DNA of 64,000 nucleotides, from NCBI GenBank assembly GCA_032127265.1, contig JAQAZP010000279.1, forward strand, positions 7,534 through 71,533, in the 5' to 3' direction. Of this stretch, positions 35,370-44,771 are shown piece after piece. Position 1 is the first letter of the stretch, and every line of letters starts with the position of its first letter. The stretch comes from JAQAZP01 sp032127265. Its GTDB lineage: Bacteria; Acidobacteriota; JAQAZP01. A program made the position numbers and the translations under genes. Below the pieces are notes generated by a model. The model was not told where the DNA came from and searched no databases. It saw nothing but the letters and a program-made list of their open reading frames with translations.

Positions 35370-36803
35370 TTGAGCACACCAACGTTTGAAGAGATGGGCC
35401 TCAGCCCGGCGATCCTCGACGGACTGGCGAGGATGGGCTACACCAAGCCCACAGATGTCCAGGCCGAGGCGATCCCCATGGCCCTGGCGGGCCGCGACCT
35501 GATGATCCAGTCGCGCACCGGCACCGGCAAAACTGCCTGCTACGGAATTCCCGCTTCCATGCTGCTGGACGCCAGCCTGAAGAAGGTCCAATTCCTCGCC
35601 CTCACGCCGACCCGCGAGTTGGCCCTGCAGTTTGCCGGCGACCTGGCGCAGATCAATTCCTGCACCGGCGTGCTGGTGACCTGCATCTATGGCGGCGCCT
35701 CTTACACCAAGCAGATGCGCGACCTGGAAGCCGGAGCCCTGATGGTGGCCGGCACCCCCGGACGGGTCCTGGACCACCTGCGCCGCCGCACCCTGGACCT
35801 CAGCGCACTGAAGATGCTGGTGCTGGACGAGGCGGACCGGATGCTCGACATGGGCTTCTACGAGGAAATCTCCGCGATCCTCGAGCGCTGCCCGAAGGAG
35901 CGGCAGACCCTCCTCGGTTCGGCCACCTTCCCCGCCTCCATCGAGCGGCTGGGCCAGTCCTACCAGCGGGACCCGCACAAGATCGCCCTCTCCGACGACT
36001 CGATCTATGTCAAGGAAGTGGAGCACCGCTACTACATCACCCGGCAGATGGAAAAGGACCGGGACCTCTACCGCCTGATCGAAATCGAGCGCCCCTCCTC
36101 GTCGATCATCTTCTGCAACACCAAGGACGACGTGCGGATGGTCTTCAACACCCTGCGGCGCCGGGGGCTCAAGGTGTCGATGCTCACTGGAGACCTGGCC
36201 CAGGAGCGGCGGGAAAAGATCATGGCCAATTTCCGGCAGAAAAAGGTCAAACACCTGGTGACCACGGACGTGGCCTCCCGGGGCATCGACGTGGAGGACG
36301 TCTCCCACGTCTTTCTTTACTCCGCCCCCCAGACCCCGGAGGATTACATCCACCGGGCCGGCCGCACCGGCCGGATGGGCAAGTCGGGCGTGGCCATCTC
36401 CTTTGTCTCCGCCGTGGACCTGCTCAACTTCAACCGCCTGGTCAACGCCCACCACCTGGTGGTCAAGGAGGGGACCATCCCCACCGACGAGGACGTTGAA
36501 AAATCGGCGCGCCAGCGCCTGCTGAACCAGATCCGGGTGCTGGAGGACAAGGCTTCGGCCCATGACCTGGAAAACCTCGAGCCGCTGGCCCAGGACCTGC
36601 TGAAGCAGGACGATGCCCATTCGCTGGTCTCGCTGCTGCTCAACCTCTACCTCAACCCGCCCGAAGCGGACCCGGCGGAGATGGCCGGCATCCTTGCCGA
36701 GCAGCTCGCGCAACAGGTGCCGCCCGAGCCGAAGGCGGAAAAACCGCCCGGCCAGGGACGTGGCCGCGGACGGCCCCGCCGCCCACGCAGCAGCCGCCGG
36801 TGA
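35370..36803 (+). CDS. DEAD-box RNA helicase
   Basis: 477 residues from TTG 35370 (GGGAAA upstream; GTG 35358 is the alternative). Ordered motifs: Q motif (FEEMGLSPAILDGLARMGYTKP), I SRTGTGKT, Ia TPTRELALQ, II DEAD (VLDEADRMLD), III SAT, V VASRGIDVEDV, VI HRAGRTGRMG. The tail is rich in Gly/Arg (GQGRGRGRPRRP), as in cold-shock or ribosome-assembly helicases (RhlE/CsdA type). It unwinds structured RNA in the cytoplasm; the precise client is unknown. It has its own promoter. Confidence 0.92.
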   Translation: MSTPTFEEMGLSPAILDGLARMGYTKPTDVQAEAIPMALAGRDLMIQSRTGTGKTACYGIPASMLLDASLKKVQFLALTPTRELALQFAGDLAQINSCTGVLVTCIYGGASYTKQMRDLEAGALMVAGTPGRVLDHLRRRTLDLSALKMLVLDEADRMLDMGFYEEISAILERCPKERQTLLGSATFPASIERLGQSYQRDPHKIALSDDSIYVKEVEHRYYITRQMEKDRDLYRLIEIERPSSSIIFCNTKDDVRMVFNTLRRRGLKVSMLTGDLAQERREKIMANFRQKKVKHLVTTDVASRGIDVEDVSHVFLYSAPQTPEDYIHRAGRTGRMGKSGVAISFVSAVDLLNFNRLVNAHHLVVKEGTIPTDEDVEKSARQRLLNQIRVLEDKASAHDLENLEPLAQDLLKQDDAHSLVSLLLNLYLNPPEADPAEMAGILAEQLAQQVPPEPKAEKPPGQGRGRGRPRRPRSSRR

Positions 36804-37001
36804 CTTTTCACGCCATTTCCTGTCTACCAGTTCAGACACCGGCAGTGCAGGACGAGGGAGCCGTTTTTCGCCTTTAAGCGATAACCTTTTCCTCGTTTTC
36901 TGCCGATAACAAATTCCGACAGAAAAAATACGGGGGGTGGGGTCTGTCAACCGGCGACGGACTTCCCAGGCACTCCCCTTGCTGGTCGGGTCTGGCAATC
37001 G

Positions 37002-40000
37002 ATGAACGCTTCGGACAGTACGCTCAGCGACCTGGTTACCCGGGCAAAAGAAGACCACATCATCCCCAGGGGTGAACTGCGGCAGATGATGGACAACCTG
37101 CCGGTGGGTCTCTACTGGAACCTGCCCGGAGGCAAGGGCACCTTCCTCTACGTCAACCAGACCCTGGTGGACATGTTCGGCTATGCCTCCCGCGAAGAGT
37201 TCATGAACATCGCCGCCGTGGACCTCTACCACGACCCGGGCGACCGGGAGGAGTTCTCGCGGCGTTTGATGGATGACCGCAAGCTGCAGGGCATCGAACT
37301 GAAGCTGAAGAAAAAGGACGGGACGCTGATCTGGTGCCGGGAGAGTTGCCACGCCGTCCATGACGCCGAAGGAAACGTGTTCTGCTTCCACGGCGTAATC
37401 GAGGATATCAGCGACTACAAGCGTCGTGAGGACCAGCTCCGGGGGGTTAACCGGCTGGCCACCCAGATTTCGGGGACCATGGGCATCGACAACCTGCTGC
37501 GCACCCTGGTCGGCCAGGCCCGCCGGCTGGTGGACGCCGACCTGGGCATGGTGGCCCGGGTGGACGAGGAGGGACGGCGGATCAGCGCCATCTACACCTC
37601 CAACTTCCCCGCGGAGAATCTTCCCCTTGAGACCGAGGTTCCCCGTTCCGGCGCCATCCACCAGCTGGCCAGAGGAAACGAGCTGTTCACCGACAACCTG
37701 CAGCACAAATTCAAGGACGGGATCCTCGCCTCCTGGTGCCCGGCCCTGCGCGCCTGTATCGGCGTTCCGGTGAGCTTCCAGGGCCGGCTGCTGGCCCTGA
37801 TCCTTGTGGGACGCACCAGCGCGGGGCACACCTTCACCGCCGAAGACCTGGAAATCATCCGCACCATGGCCAGCCTGGCCGCCATCTCCATCCACTCCGC
37901 CGACCAGTTCGCCAGCCTGGTGAGGGCCGACGCCTTCAACCGCAAGATCCTCGAGACGGCCACCACCGCCGTATTCACCGTGGATACGGAGCGGCAGATC
38001 ACCAGCGTCAACGATGCGTTCTGTCAGATCACCGGCCTGCGCTCCGAAGAGGCTATCGGCAAGCATTGTTCAGTGCTGGCCACCAGCACCTGTGAATCCG
38101 GCTGCACCCTCTTTGACCGCGGGGGCGGAGCACCTCAACTGCACCTGGAATGCCAGATCTCCGGACGTGACGGCGGGCGGCTGAGCATCATCAGGAATGC
38201 CGCCCTGCTCAAGGACGAGAAGGGGAAACCCATGGGCGGCGTGGAGTCGTTCATCGACATCAGCGAACTGATTGCACAGCGCCGGTCGGCCGAAGCGGCC
38301 AGCACGGCCAAGAGCAGCTTCCTGGCCAACATGTCCCACGAGATCCGCACCCCGTTAAACGGCATCATGGGCATGATCGAACTGGCCCTGACCACCGAAA
38401 TGACCGGCGAGCAGCAGGACTACCTGACCACGGTCAAGACCTGTGCCGATTCGCTGCTCTCCCTGATCAACGACGTGCTCGACCTGTCGAAGATCGAGGC
38501 CGGCAAACTGGATCTGGAACAGATCAACTTCGGGCTGCGCGAACTGGTGGACGGGGTTCTCGATGTGATGACCCACCCGGCGGCAAGCAAGTCGCTGGAA
38601 CTGATCGGCCATGTGGACAGTTCGGTACCCCACCAGGTGGAAGGCGATCCCACGAGGCTGCGCCAGATCCTGATCAACCTGGTGGGCAACGCGATCAAGT
38701 TCACCGAAACGGGTGAAGTGCTGTTGAAGATCGACACCGAGTCCTCAGGGGATGGCGAAGCGGAGAAAATCCGGTTCCTCGTCTCGGACACCGGCATGGG
38801 GATCCCGGAAGATAAAGTGGCCGCCATCTTCGACTCTTTCACCCAGGCCGACGACTCCACCACCCGAAACTTCGGCGGCACAGGACTGGGGCTCACCATT
38901 TCGCGGGAGCTGGTGGAGGCGATGGACGGCACCCTGGGCCTGGAGACCGCTTCGGGCAAGGGGAGCTCCTTCTTCTTCACCCTGCCGATGAAGACGGTGC
39001 AGATGGCCCAGCCCGAGGCCGGCGCCCCGGTCATTTTGAACCTCGAGGGGACCAGGGTGCTGGTAGTGGACGACAACAGCAACAACCGCCTGATCCTGCG
39101 CCAGGAACTGGGGCAACTGGGCTGTATCGTGTCGGAGAGCGACAGCGGCCCGCAGGCCATCGAGATGATCGCACGGTCGGAGGGCGCCACACCCTACGAC
39201 CTGGTGATCCTCGACCTCAAACTTCCCGGCCTGGACGGCTTTGCCACCGCTGAACAGATCAGGACCTCCAACCTGCATCAGCAGCCGCGGCTGCTGTTGA
39301 TGACCGCTCTGGGCGTACGGGGCGACGCCACCCGCTGCCGGGATATCGGCATCGACGGCTACTTCGTAAAACCGATCAAGCGGTCTCTGCTGCTGGGAGC
39401 GATCAACCGCGTGATGGCCCCGCTGTCCGAGGACAGCAAGGCCGCTGGCCAGAGTCCACAGTTGGTGACCCGTTACAGCCTGAATGAAGCTGATGCTTCC
39501 TCCTCGAACACCATCCTCCTGGCCGAGGATCATCCGGTGAACACCATGCTGGCGGTGAAACTGCTCCAGGACGCCGGATTCGCGGTGCTGACCGCGGGCA
39601 ACGGTCTGGAGGCGCTGCAGCATCTGGAGACCGAGCAGGTGGACCTGGTGCTGATGGACATTCAGATGCCGGAGATGGACGGGTTGGAAGCAACAAGAAG
39701 AATCCGGGAGCAGAAAAAGTTCACCGATCTGCCGATCATCGCCATGACCGCCCACGCCATGGCCGGCGACCGCTCGAGGTGCCTCGAGGCAGGGATGAAC
39801 GACTACATCAGCAAACCGGTCCGCCAGGACCTGCTGATCAGTCTGATATCCCGCTGGCTGGGGCACGGCAGCGGCAGAAAGAACGACTATCACGCTGCCA
39901 CAACCTCGGGATCCCACGACCGGAAGAACCAGCCCACCATACCGCCGGGCAGCGCCAGGGAGGTTCCCATCGACCTGAAAAAAGCCCTGGCCCTGGTTTC

Positions 40001-40310
40001 CGGCGATCGGGGGTTCCTGGTGGAACTGCTGCGCGAGTATCTTGACGACATCCCCAAGCGTCTGGAGAAGATGGGACAGGCCATCGAGACGTCCGACAGC
40101 GACACGGTCCAGCGCACGGCACACAGCATCAAGGGCGCCTCGACCAGCCTGGGCACGGAACAGATCGGCTCACTGGCCCTGCACCTCGAGGCCCGGGCCG
40201 CCTCCGGAAACCTGGACGAGGCGCCGGACCTGCACCGGCAGATCATGGACCGCTTCATCGGCCTGGAGGTTTTTCTCAAGGTCGAATTCCCCGAGCTGGC
40301 GGAGGCCTGA
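37002..40310 (+). CDS. hybrid sensor histidine kinase: PAS-GAF-PAS-HisKA-HATPase-REC-REC-HPt
   Basis: 1102 residues, no membrane helices, so cytoplasmic. PAS ~25-140, GAF ~150-305, PAS ~310-425, HisKA with His446 (MSHEIRTPLNG), HATPase with the DTGMGIP and GGTGLGL boxes, REC1 with Asp738 (LDLKLPG), REC2 with Asp886 (MDIQMPEMDG), HPt with His1041 (AHSIKGAS). All phosphorelay residues are present, so a His-Asp-His relay is expected. No response regulator with an output domain is adjacent, making it an orphan. The signal is unknown; PAS/GAF suggest a small ligand, redox state or light. Confidence 0.92.
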   Translation: MNASDSTLSDLVTRAKEDHIIPRGELRQMMDNLPVGLYWNLPGGKGTFLYVNQTLVDMFGYASREEFMNIAAVDLYHDPGDREEFSRRLMDDRKLQGIELKLKKKDGTLIWCRESCHAVHDAEGNVFCFHGVIEDISDYKRREDQLRGVNRLATQISGTMGIDNLLRTLVGQARRLVDADLGMVARVDEEGRRISAIYTSNFPAENLPLETEVPRSGAIHQLARGNELFTDNLQHKFKDGILASWCPALRACIGVPVSFQGRLLALILVGRTSAGHTFTAEDLEIIRTMASLAAISIHSADQFASLVRADAFNRKILETATTAVFTVDTERQITSVNDAFCQITGLRSEEAIGKHCSVLATSTCESGCTLFDRGGGAPQLHLECQISGRDGGRLSIIRNAALLKDEKGKPMGGVESFIDISELIAQRRSAEAASTAKSSFLANMSHEIRTPLNGIMGMIELALTTEMTGEQQDYLTTVKTCADSLLSLINDVLDLSKIEAGKLDLEQINFGLRELVDGVLDVMTHPAASKSLELIGHVDSSVPHQVEGDPTRLRQILINLVGNAIKFTETGEVLLKIDTESSGDGEAEKIRFLVSDTGMGIPEDKVAAIFDSFTQADDSTTRNFGGTGLGLTISRELVEAMDGTLGLETASGKGSSFFFTLPMKTVQMAQPEAGAPVILNLEGTRVLVVDDNSNNRLILRQELGQLGCIVSESDSGPQAIEMIARSEGATPYDLVILDLKLPGLDGFATAEQIRTSNLHQQPRLLLMTALGVRGDATRCRDIGIDGYFVKPIKRSLLLGAINRVMAPLSEDSKAAGQSPQLVTRYSLNEADASSSNTILLAEDHPVNTMLAVKLLQDAGFAVLTAGNGLEALQHLETEQVDLVLMDIQMPEMDGLEATRRIREQKKFTDLPIIAMTAHAMAGDRSRCLEAGMNDYISKPVRQDLLISLISRWLGHGSGRKNDYHAATTSGSHDRKNQPTIPPGSAREVPIDLKKALALVSGDRGFLVELLREYLDDIPKRLEKMGQAIETSDSDTVQRTAHSIKGASTSLGTEQIGSLALHLEARAASGNLDEAPDLHRQIMDRFIGLEVFLKVEFPELAEA

Positions 40311-40363
40311 CCGCCGCTTCCCGGCCCTTCCCGGCCCCCCCCCTTTCCCCGGTTGCCCTTTCG

Positions 40364-40393
40364 TTGACAACTTTCGACCCCTCACCCTATAGT
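40364..40393 (+). promoter_or_regulatory. sigma70-type promoter for the radical SAM / PNPase genes
   Basis: TTGACA (40364-40369), 18-bp spacer, TATAGT (40388-40393). About 70 bases before ATG 40462. Confidence 0.7.
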
Positions 40394-40461
40394 GAGTGCT
40401 CCGTTTTCCCGCCCCGCGGGAGTGTTCGAATCGCCGCCGATGCAGTGGAAGGGGGCCGGTA

Positions 40462-41730
40462 ATGAGCTCAAATCAAGACACAAACGACACCCCGGGGACG
40501 ATCAGCCCTGACCAGGCCAACAGCCTCTGGCAGCGCCTGCTCGGCGGCCACCGCGAGGAGATAAAACCGGAGCACAACATCTGGGCGCACTTTCTGCCCG
40601 AAGGGTGCCGGCGCTGCCTGCTGGGTGGCCGGCTTTGCCTCACCATCGGCGAAAAGTGCCACAAGGACTGTTTCTACTGTTCGAACCCCATGGGTACCGA
40701 CCTGACCCGGGCCGACGAGTTCACCATCAACAGCGACGAGGACCTGTTCCGGCTGATCCGCTTCAGTGATCCGGACGCGGTTTGCCTCACCGGCGGTGAG
40801 CCGACGCTGTACATGGACCGGGCCGAGCACTACGCCCGGCTGCTCCGCGAGGAATGCGGCCCGGATTTCCACATCCAGTTCTTCACCGCCAACGCCGACA
40901 TGACCGAGGACCAGATGACCCGGATGCACGGGGCCGGGGTGGACGAGATCCGCTGCCACCTCGCCTCGTACAAGGAAGCTCGCCTGGTGGAGCGGGCCAG
41001 GGGGTATGACTGGACGGTGGCGGTGGAGATCCCCAGCCTGCCCATCGCCGACATCACCGACCGGATCGTGGACAAGGCCATCGAGCTGGGCGCCGAATTC
41101 GTCAATCTGCACGAGCTGCTCTATTTCGACCACGAGGATTTCCAGCGGGTGGCCAAACGGACCGACCTCCAGCCTGGGGAGCCGCTGAGCCGCAAGATCC
41201 CCTACCCGACGGCACCGGAAAAGGTGTTCGGGACCGACATCCCGGCCCGCTTCGGCACCACTCTGCGCCCCACCCTGGGCAGCAAGGAAAAAGCCCAGGC
41301 CATGATGCGCAAGACCCTGGAGACCCCGGGGAGTAAAACCGCGGTTCACTTCTGCAGCATGGCCAGCAAGTATCTGACCCAGATCCCCAACCGGCTGGCC
41401 CGCAAGGCGCGCCGCCTCAGGCGCCCTTACGAGGACGTCTCCCCTGACGGCACCCTGGTCTCGGCCATCATCCGCACCCCGGACGAGCAGACACTGGCCC
41501 TGGTCAAGGAACGACTGGCCACCCTGTTCCAGGTGGAGGGCGACAAGGTGCAGCAGGGGGACAACCTGCTGATGGTCCCTTGGACGGTGGCGCTGAAAAA
41601 AAGGCGCCTCGGCGATCTGGCCCAGCGGATGGAAATCAGCCTCTACGAACGATACCCGGTTCCCGGTGACGCGAAGATGAGTGACGACGGGATGTATATC
41701 ATCTTCGCCCCCGGCCCCAACGCGGAGTGA
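40462..41730 (+). CDS. radical SAM protein of unknown substrate
   Basis: 422 residues. ATG 40462 follows a G-rich ribosome site; the frame is open upstream, but those codons overlap the promoter region. The cluster is KCHKDCFYC (C-x3-C-x2-C), followed by the SAM-binding LTGGEPTLY. The layout, with a Cys-rich N-terminal lead (EGCRRCLLGGRLCLTIGEKC) and a C-terminal domain beyond the barrel, recalls uncharacterised radical SAM proteins related to activating enzymes. It lies three bases before pnp and is probably co-transcribed with it, which hints at an RNA-related or housekeeping role, but that is only context. Confidence 0.8.
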   Translation: MSSNQDTNDTPGTISPDQANSLWQRLLGGHREEIKPEHNIWAHFLPEGCRRCLLGGRLCLTIGEKCHKDCFYCSNPMGTDLTRADEFTINSDEDLFRLIRFSDPDAVCLTGGEPTLYMDRAEHYARLLREECGPDFHIQFFTANADMTEDQMTRMHGAGVDEIRCHLASYKEARLVERARGYDWTVAVEIPSLPIADITDRIVDKAIELGAEFVNLHELLYFDHEDFQRVAKRTDLQPGEPLSRKIPYPTAPEKVFGTDIPARFGTTLRPTLGSKEKAQAMMRKTLETPGSKTAVHFCSMASKYLTQIPNRLARKARRLRRPYEDVSPDGTLVSAIIRTPDEQTLALVKERLATLFQVEGDKVQQGDNLLMVPWTVALKKRRLGDLAQRMEISLYERYPVPGDAKMSDDGMYIIFAPGPNAE

Positions 41731-41733
41731 TCA

Positions 41734-43833
41734 ATGAAGAGTGAGACGATTTCCCTGGCCGGCACTGAAATTACCGTGGAAACTGGCGCCATCGCCCGGC
41801 AGGCCGACGCCGCGGTGATCGTGCGCCAGGGGGAAACCATGATCCTGGCCACGGTGGTGGGGGCCCGCACCGCCCGCGAGGGGATCGATTTCTTCCCCCT
41901 CACCGTGGACTACCGCGAAGGCAAGTGGGCCGCGGGCAGGTTCCCCGGTGGTTTCCTCAAGCGGGAAGCCCGGTCCACCGACCACGAGGTCCTGACCTGC
42001 CGGCTGGCCGACCGCTCGATCCGCCCCCTCTTCCCCGACGGCTACCGCAATGAAACCCAGGTCATCGTCACCACCCTGAGCTGCGCCCCGGACATCGATC
42101 CCTCGGTGCTGACCCTGATCGGAGTGCCCCTGGCCCTGCACATCTCGGACATCCCCTGGAACGGCCCGGCCGCCGGAATCCGGGTGGCCCGGGTGGACGG
42201 CAACCTGGTGGTCAACCCGCTGCAGAGCCAGCGGGCGCGGGCCGACCTGGAACTGGTGGTCACTTCCGGACCCGAAGGGCTCTCCATGGTGGAAGGTGAG
42301 GCCCGTGAGGTCCCCGAGGCGGAAGTGGCCCAGGCGCTCTTCTTCGCCCAGGACGCGGTGGCCCCGGCCCTGGAGCTGATGAACCGCTGGCGCGAGGAGT
42401 TGGGGCGGGAGAAGCGGGTCTTTGAGCGGCCGGCCGTGAACCAGGAACTGGCCGACGAACTGGAGAAGCTGGCCGCGGCCCGGCTCAGGGAAGCGGTCTG
42501 CACACCGGTGAAGCAGGAGCGGGGTCGGGCCGTGGAGCAGGTGCGCGAGGAGACGCTGGCCGCCCTCTGCCCCGACAACGACCCGCAACGCACCGCCGAG
42601 GCGGCCTCACTGTTCAGCGAGTTGCACCACCGGGTGGTGCGCCGGATGATCGCCCGGGAGGGCGTGCGGATCGACGGCAGACAGCTGGACCAGGTGCGGC
42701 CGATCAGCTGCCGGGTGGGCTGGCTGCCGCGGACCCACGGCTCGGCCGTCTTCACCCGCGGCGAGACCCAGGCCCTGGTCATCGCCACCCTGGGCACCAC
42801 CAGGGACCGGCAAGTGGTTGAGACGCTGTTCGGCGAGGAGCACCACAGTTTTCTGCTGCACTACAATTTTCCGCCGTACAGCGTGGGCGAGACCCGTCCG
42901 ATCCGCGGGCCGGGACGGCGGGAGATCGGCCACGGCAACCTGGCCCGCCGGGCGCTCCAACCGGTGTTGCCCGACGAAGACAGCTTCCCCTATGCCATCC
43001 GCGTGGTCTCCGAGATCAGCGAATCCAACGGCTCATCCTCCATGGCCTCGGTCTGCGGCGGCTGCCTGGCCCTGATGGACGCCGGAGTGCCGATCTCCAG
43101 TCCGGTGGCCGGCATCGCTATGGGACTGATCCAGGAGGATGGCGAAATCCACGTGCTCACCGACATCCTCGGTGACGAGGACCACCTGGGCGACATGGAC
43201 TTCAAGGTCACCGGCACCGAGGCCGGGGTCACCGCCCTGCAGATGGACAACAAGGTGGGCGGTCTGGACCGGACGATTCTGGACAAGGCGCTGACCCAGG
43301 CCCGCACCGCCCGGCTGCACATCCTGGCCGAGATGGCCAAGGCGCTGGCCGGCCCGCGGGAGCAGCTCTCGGACAACGCCCCGCGGGTGATGTCCCACCG
43401 GATCAACCCCGCGCGGATCAGGGACCTGATCGGCAAGGGGGGCAAGACGATTCAGGAGATCCAGGAGACCTACAAGGCCAAGATCGACATCTCCGACGAC
43501 GGCCTGGTCCGGCTCTACGCCGCGGACGGCGTCCTGGGCAGCCAGGCCATGGCCAAGATCCGCCGGATCACCAACGACCCGGAGGTGGGCAAGGTCTACC
43601 GCGGCGAGGTGGTCTCGGTGAAGGATTTCGGCGCCTTTGTCAAAATCATGGACGGCACCGAGGGGCTGGTCCACATCTCCGAGCTGGACAAAGACCGGGT
43701 GGACCGTGCTTCCGATGTGGTTCACGAGGGGGAGAAAATCCTGGTGCGGGTGCTGGGCGTGGACGACCGGGGCAAGCTGAAGCTCTCCCGCCGCGATGCC
43801 CTGGGGGTCAGCGAGGCCGAGGTAGAGGATTAG
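41734..43833 (+). CDS. pnp: polyribonucleotide nucleotidyltransferase (PNPase)
   Basis: 699 residues, normal length. Two RNase PH domains (about 1-220 and 310-545; GTTRDRQ, HYNFPPYSVGETRP, GHGNLARRAL), a helical linker, a KH domain (INPARIRDLIGKGGKTIQEI), and a C-terminal S1 domain (GEVVSVKDFGAFVKIMDGTEGLVHISEL). It phosphorolytically degrades RNA 3' to 5' and acts in the degradosome. The common neighbour rpsO is not present here; a radical SAM gene precedes it instead. Confidence 0.97.
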   Translation: MKSETISLAGTEITVETGAIARQADAAVIVRQGETMILATVVGARTAREGIDFFPLTVDYREGKWAAGRFPGGFLKREARSTDHEVLTCRLADRSIRPLFPDGYRNETQVIVTTLSCAPDIDPSVLTLIGVPLALHISDIPWNGPAAGIRVARVDGNLVVNPLQSQRARADLELVVTSGPEGLSMVEGEAREVPEAEVAQALFFAQDAVAPALELMNRWREELGREKRVFERPAVNQELADELEKLAAARLREAVCTPVKQERGRAVEQVREETLAALCPDNDPQRTAEAASLFSELHHRVVRRMIAREGVRIDGRQLDQVRPISCRVGWLPRTHGSAVFTRGETQALVIATLGTTRDRQVVETLFGEEHHSFLLHYNFPPYSVGETRPIRGPGRREIGHGNLARRALQPVLPDEDSFPYAIRVVSEISESNGSSSMASVCGGCLALMDAGVPISSPVAGIAMGLIQEDGEIHVLTDILGDEDHLGDMDFKVTGTEAGVTALQMDNKVGGLDRTILDKALTQARTARLHILAEMAKALAGPREQLSDNAPRVMSHRINPARIRDLIGKGGKTIQEIQETYKAKIDISDDGLVRLYAADGVLGSQAMAKIRRITNDPEVGKVYRGEVVSVKDFGAFVKIMDGTEGLVHISELDKDRVDRASDVVHEGEKILVRVLGVDDRGKLKLSRRDALGVSEAEVED

Positions 43834-43855
43834 CCATTGGACCTCAGACGGGGTT

Positions 43856-44338
43856 TTATCGGTTCCAGAATCGGACGATTTCGTTGTCCAGTTCCGCGAT
43901 CTCCCTGGCCGCCGTGCCAGGCACCAGCCCCACCCTGCCGTCTTCCGTCTCGATGATCGCCAGTTCTCCGCGGGTGAGACGGCGGGCGACATCGTCATTG
44001 ACCTCGAGAAAGGGTACCCGGTTGTTGCGGTTGACGTAACAGAAACGCCGCGGGCCGCCGGTTCCGCCCTGGAGCAGGGTTCCGGAGATCAGGGCCGGCA
44101 GCCGGTTTTCATTGTTCGCCGCCTCCCGGGCCTTTTGCCGCTCGGCATCAAGCTCCCGATCTTTCAAGCGTTTCGCCTCGGCCTGGGCCTGGAGCCGTCG
44201 CTCTTTCTCCAGCTTCTCTTTTTCCAGCCCTTCCTTGCCGACTTTGCTCTGGTGCAGACGCTGGTCGTGGGCAGCCTTCTTGCGCTGCTTCTTGTCCACC
44301 AGCCTGGCTTTCATCAGTTCTTCCTGCAGCGAGCCCAT
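43856..44338 (-). CDS. DUF2058 (YaiL-like) protein
   Basis: 160 residues, ATG 44338 with GAGGAGG upstream. The N-terminal half is a highly charged coiled-coil (KKQRKKAAHDQRLHQ... AQAEAKRLKDRELDAERQKARE). The C-terminal half has the DUF2058 pattern (RRFCYVNRNNRVPFLEVNDDVARRLTRGELAIIE). Likely a nucleic-acid- or ribosome-associated protein; no function known. Convergent with pnp. Confidence 0.85.
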   Translation of the reverse strand: MGSLQEELMKARLVDKKQRKKAAHDQRLHQSKVGKEGLEKEKLEKERRLQAQAEAKRLKDRELDAERQKAREAANNENRLPALISGTLLQGGTGGPRRFCYVNRNNRVPFLEVNDDVARRLTRGELAIIETEDGRVGLVPGTAAREIAELDNEIVRFWNR

Positions 44339-44382
44339 GGCCCCCGGTCCTCCTCGAGAAATCGTTATTGCTCCACCACGAC

Positions 44383-44411
44383 AATATAACGCAGCCCGGT
44401 GTCGCGGACAA
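44383..44411 (-). promoter_or_regulatory. sigma70-type promoter for the DUF2058 gene
   Basis: Minus-strand TTGTCC (44411-44406), 17-bp spacer, TATATT (44388-44383). Confidence 0.55.
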
Positions 44412-44424
44412 TGGCAGGGACGGC

Positions 44425-44513
44425 GGGGACGTACATGAATTTATGACTTTTTCGCATTGAGTTCCAACCACCCGCAGCCGGGCCGAAAAAGTCATACATT
44501 CATGTACGTCCCC
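44425..44513. repeat. 30-bp imperfect palindrome with 29-base centre (REP/MITE-like)
   Basis: Arms 44425-44454 and 44484-44513 match at 29 of 30 positions. The outer end reads GGGGACGTACATGAAT and the inner end ACTTTTTCG. General layout (GGGAC..GTAC at the outside, ACTTTTTC at the inside) is shared with the palindrome at 32108-32164. No transposase is nearby. Confidence 0.85.
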
Positions 44514-44676
44514 AAAACACTTCCCCCCGTTAGCGGGCAGGCATCAAGTATCTGTTGATCCCATACTGGGCCAGAAAATGATGCTAACGAAGTGGCTATC
44601 ATCAGTTAACGTATTTTTTATCAGGCCATTAGAATCATTCACATGAAGCCGAATAAACTAGCTGTTGATTTTTCCC

Positions 44677-44705
44677 TTGACACGGACGTCCCGAAAACAT
44701 ATAGT
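44677..44705 (+). promoter_or_regulatory. consensus sigma70-type promoter for 44772-45452
   Basis: TTGACA (44677-44682), exactly 17 bp, TATAGT (44700-44705). It excludes an upstream in-frame ATG at 44643 as the start. Confidence 0.8.
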
Positions 44706-44771
44706 AAATTCAGACCGAATGCTCGACCATGGTCCTCGTGTATCGAATACACACCAATTGCGAAAGAGTAC

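Larger units (their letters stand above)
44339..44771. other. intergenic region between DUF2058 gene and secreted-protein gene
   Basis: 433 bases, divergent, partly AT-rich. They hold two promoters (44383-44411 minus; 44677-44705 plus) and the palindromic element 44425-44513. The stretch 44520-44670 shows nothing else recognisable. Confidence 0.5.

Noticed and set aside
40420..40440. GTTCGAATC resembles a tRNA T-loop
   Set aside because: No cloverleaf; it is in the leader between the promoter and the radical SAM gene.
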